Shown piece by piece: positions 4,834 through 5,780 of a stretch of DNA of 5,780 nucleotides; position 1 is the first letter of the stretch, and each line of letters opens with the position of its first letter. The translations under genes and the position numbers were made by a program. The notes beneath the pieces were generated by a model that searched no databases, was not told where the DNA came from, and was given only the letters and a program-made list of their open reading frames with translations. Source of the stretch: Chitinophagaceae bacterium (GTDB lineage Bacteria > Bacteroidota > Bacteroidia > Chitinophagales > Chitinophagaceae); NCBI GenBank assembly GCA_003151295.1, contig PLXD01000161.1, positions 1 through 5,780 of the forward strand, written 5' to 3'.

Positions 4834-5780
4834 CTATTTGGCCGGCAATTTCGCAGGCCCTGTCGCAGGTCCTTTCGCCGCTACCGGCCTGGCTTTTTCC
4901 GTACCGGCATCCTGTTGGCCCAGTGGCTTGTTCTTCACAAAATCCACGAGGAAGGGGGCTGCCACGAAGATAGAGGAATAAGTACCAGTGATCACCCCTA
5001 TCAGCATGGCGAAGGCAAAGCCTTTGGTCACTTCGCCGCCGACCAGGAACAGGATCAGGATCGTGAGGAAAACGGTCAGGGAGGTCATGATCGTTCTGCT
5101 CAGGGTCTCATTGATGGCCCTGTTGATGATCTGGGCATTGCTGGCGCCTTTCATGAGGCGGCTATCTTCCCGGATCCTGTCAAATACAATCACCGTATCG
5201 TTCATGGAGAAGCCGATGACCGTCAGGATGGCTGCAATAAAATGCTGGTCGATCTCAAGTGGAAAGGGCACTATGCTGGGGAGAAAGGAGAATACAGCTA
5301 CCGTCACCAACACGTCATGCAACAAGGAGATGATCGTACCCAGGGAATATCTCCAGTCCCGGAACCGGATGAAGATATAAATGAATATGATGACGATCGC
5401 GAAGATGGTCGCTTTGAAAGCGCCTGCCTTCAGCTCTTCGGAGATGGCCGGGCTGACTTTCTTGGACTGTTCTACCCATTTGCCTCCTACCACGTCAAAT
5501 TGCTGCACCAGCGCGTCTGCCGGCAAGAAATTTTTCAATCCGCCGTATAATTTATTTAATACTAGGGAATCCGTGGTCGGTCCTTCCTCCCTGATCAGGT
5601 AATCGGTCGTGATCTCGAGCTTCTCATTGCTGCTATAGGTCTTTACCTCGGGGGCAGATTCCGTAAAAGTCTTTCTCAGGGCTTCGCGTACCTGTTCCGA
5701 CGCGATTGGCTTCCTGAAATTGACAATATAGCTGCGACCCCCTCTGAATTCCACGCCTTCCTTGAAACCATGGAAGAAAG
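4834..5780 (-). CDS. secDF: Protein translocase SecDF, SecF half (5' part cut by window edge)
   Basis: The frame is open from the right edge to TAG at 4834-4836 (about 315 residues). It is the C-terminal, SecF part of a proton-driven membrane protein that helps pull exported proteins out of the SecYEG channel. Visible features in order are FFHGFKEGVEFRGG, matching the SecF N-terminal G-x-(D/E)-F-x-GG signature, and a periplasmic P4-type domain. Five membrane segments follow, starting at KATIFAIVIIF, and include the SMNDTVIVFDRIRED motif and ETLSRTIMTS. The Asp of NDT and the Arg of LSRT correspond to conserved charged residues implicated in proton coupling in Thermus SecDF. A 33-residue Ala/Pro/Lys-rich cytoplasmic tail ends the protein. 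The GTG at about 5754 is not a real start, because SecF-type sequence continues upstream. Fusion to SecD is inferred from Bacteroidota practice; a stand-alone secF is possible. The gene is housekeeping and convergent with the 84-residue gene. Confidence 0.92.
   Translation of the reverse strand, partial: FFHGFKEGVEFRGGRSYIVNFRKPIASEQVREALRKTFTESAPEVKTYSSNEKLEITTDYLIREEGPTTDSLVLNKLYGGLKNFLPADALVQQFDVVGGKWVEQSKKVSPAISEELKAGAFKATIFAIVIIFIYIFIRFRDWRYSLGTIISLLHDVLVTVAVFSFLPSIVPFPLEIDQHFIAAILTVIGFSMNDTVIVFDRIREDSRLMKGASNAQIINRAINETLSRTIMTSLTVFLTILILFLVGGEVTKGFAFAMLIGVITGTYSSIFVAAPFLVDFVKNKPLGQQDAGTEKARPVAAKGPATGPAKLPAK

Noticed and set aside
4915..5602. Plus-strand frames opposite secDF (4915-5550, 4988-5380, 5381-5602)
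   Set aside because: These are antisense to a conserved SecF sequence; their translations show no recognisable features.
1..5780. Search for CRISPR arrays, tRNA or rRNA genes, insertion sequences and phage genes
   Set aside because: No regular spaced repeats, cloverleaf-like segments, transposase motifs or terminal inverted repeats were seen anywhere in the window.

Overview
The window looks like a chromosomal segment from a member of the Bacteroidota, most likely a Chitinophagaceae-type organism. The evidence is a fused-type SecDF with a Bacteroidota-style SecF half, a RprX/RprY-like two-component pair, weak or absent Shine-Dalgarno sequences, AT-rich intergenic DNA around moderately GC-balanced genes, and one good Bacteroidota -7 promoter element (TAnnTTTG). 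The genus is inferred from style; no marker gene proves it.

Layout from left to right: (1) the minus-strand 5' part of a TolC-family outer-membrane efflux gene, which runs off the left edge (1-1225); (2) a minus-strand gene for a small secreted protein of unknown function (1439-1831); (3) an intergenic stretch with a hairpin and GTTAA motifs (1832-2098); (4) a minus-strand operon of a sensor histidine kinase (starting at 4079) followed 7 bp later by an OmpR-family response regulator (ending at 2099); (5) a 247-bp divergent control region with tandem GTTAA repeats and palindromes; (6) a plus-strand gene for an 84-residue exported lysine-rich repeat protein (4327-4581) with its own terminator; (7) a 16-bp-stem hairpin between convergent genes; (8) the minus-strand 3' end of secDF, which runs off the right edge (4834-5780).

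Most of this is ordinary cell-envelope and signalling content, and I see no mobile element, CRISPR array, RNA gene or defence system. The most useful observation is regulatory. Pairs of GTTAA spaced exactly 11 bp apart, the spacing typical of OmpR/PhoB-family half-sites, occur twice in the kinase/84-aa divergent region and once just upstream of the -7 element of the TolC-family gene. This suggests a small local regulon in which the encoded regulator controls itself, the exported repeat protein and the efflux gene. That link is inference. A second curiosity is a 14-bp direct repeat that duplicates the kinase start codon out of frame and creates a 13-codon upstream ORF.
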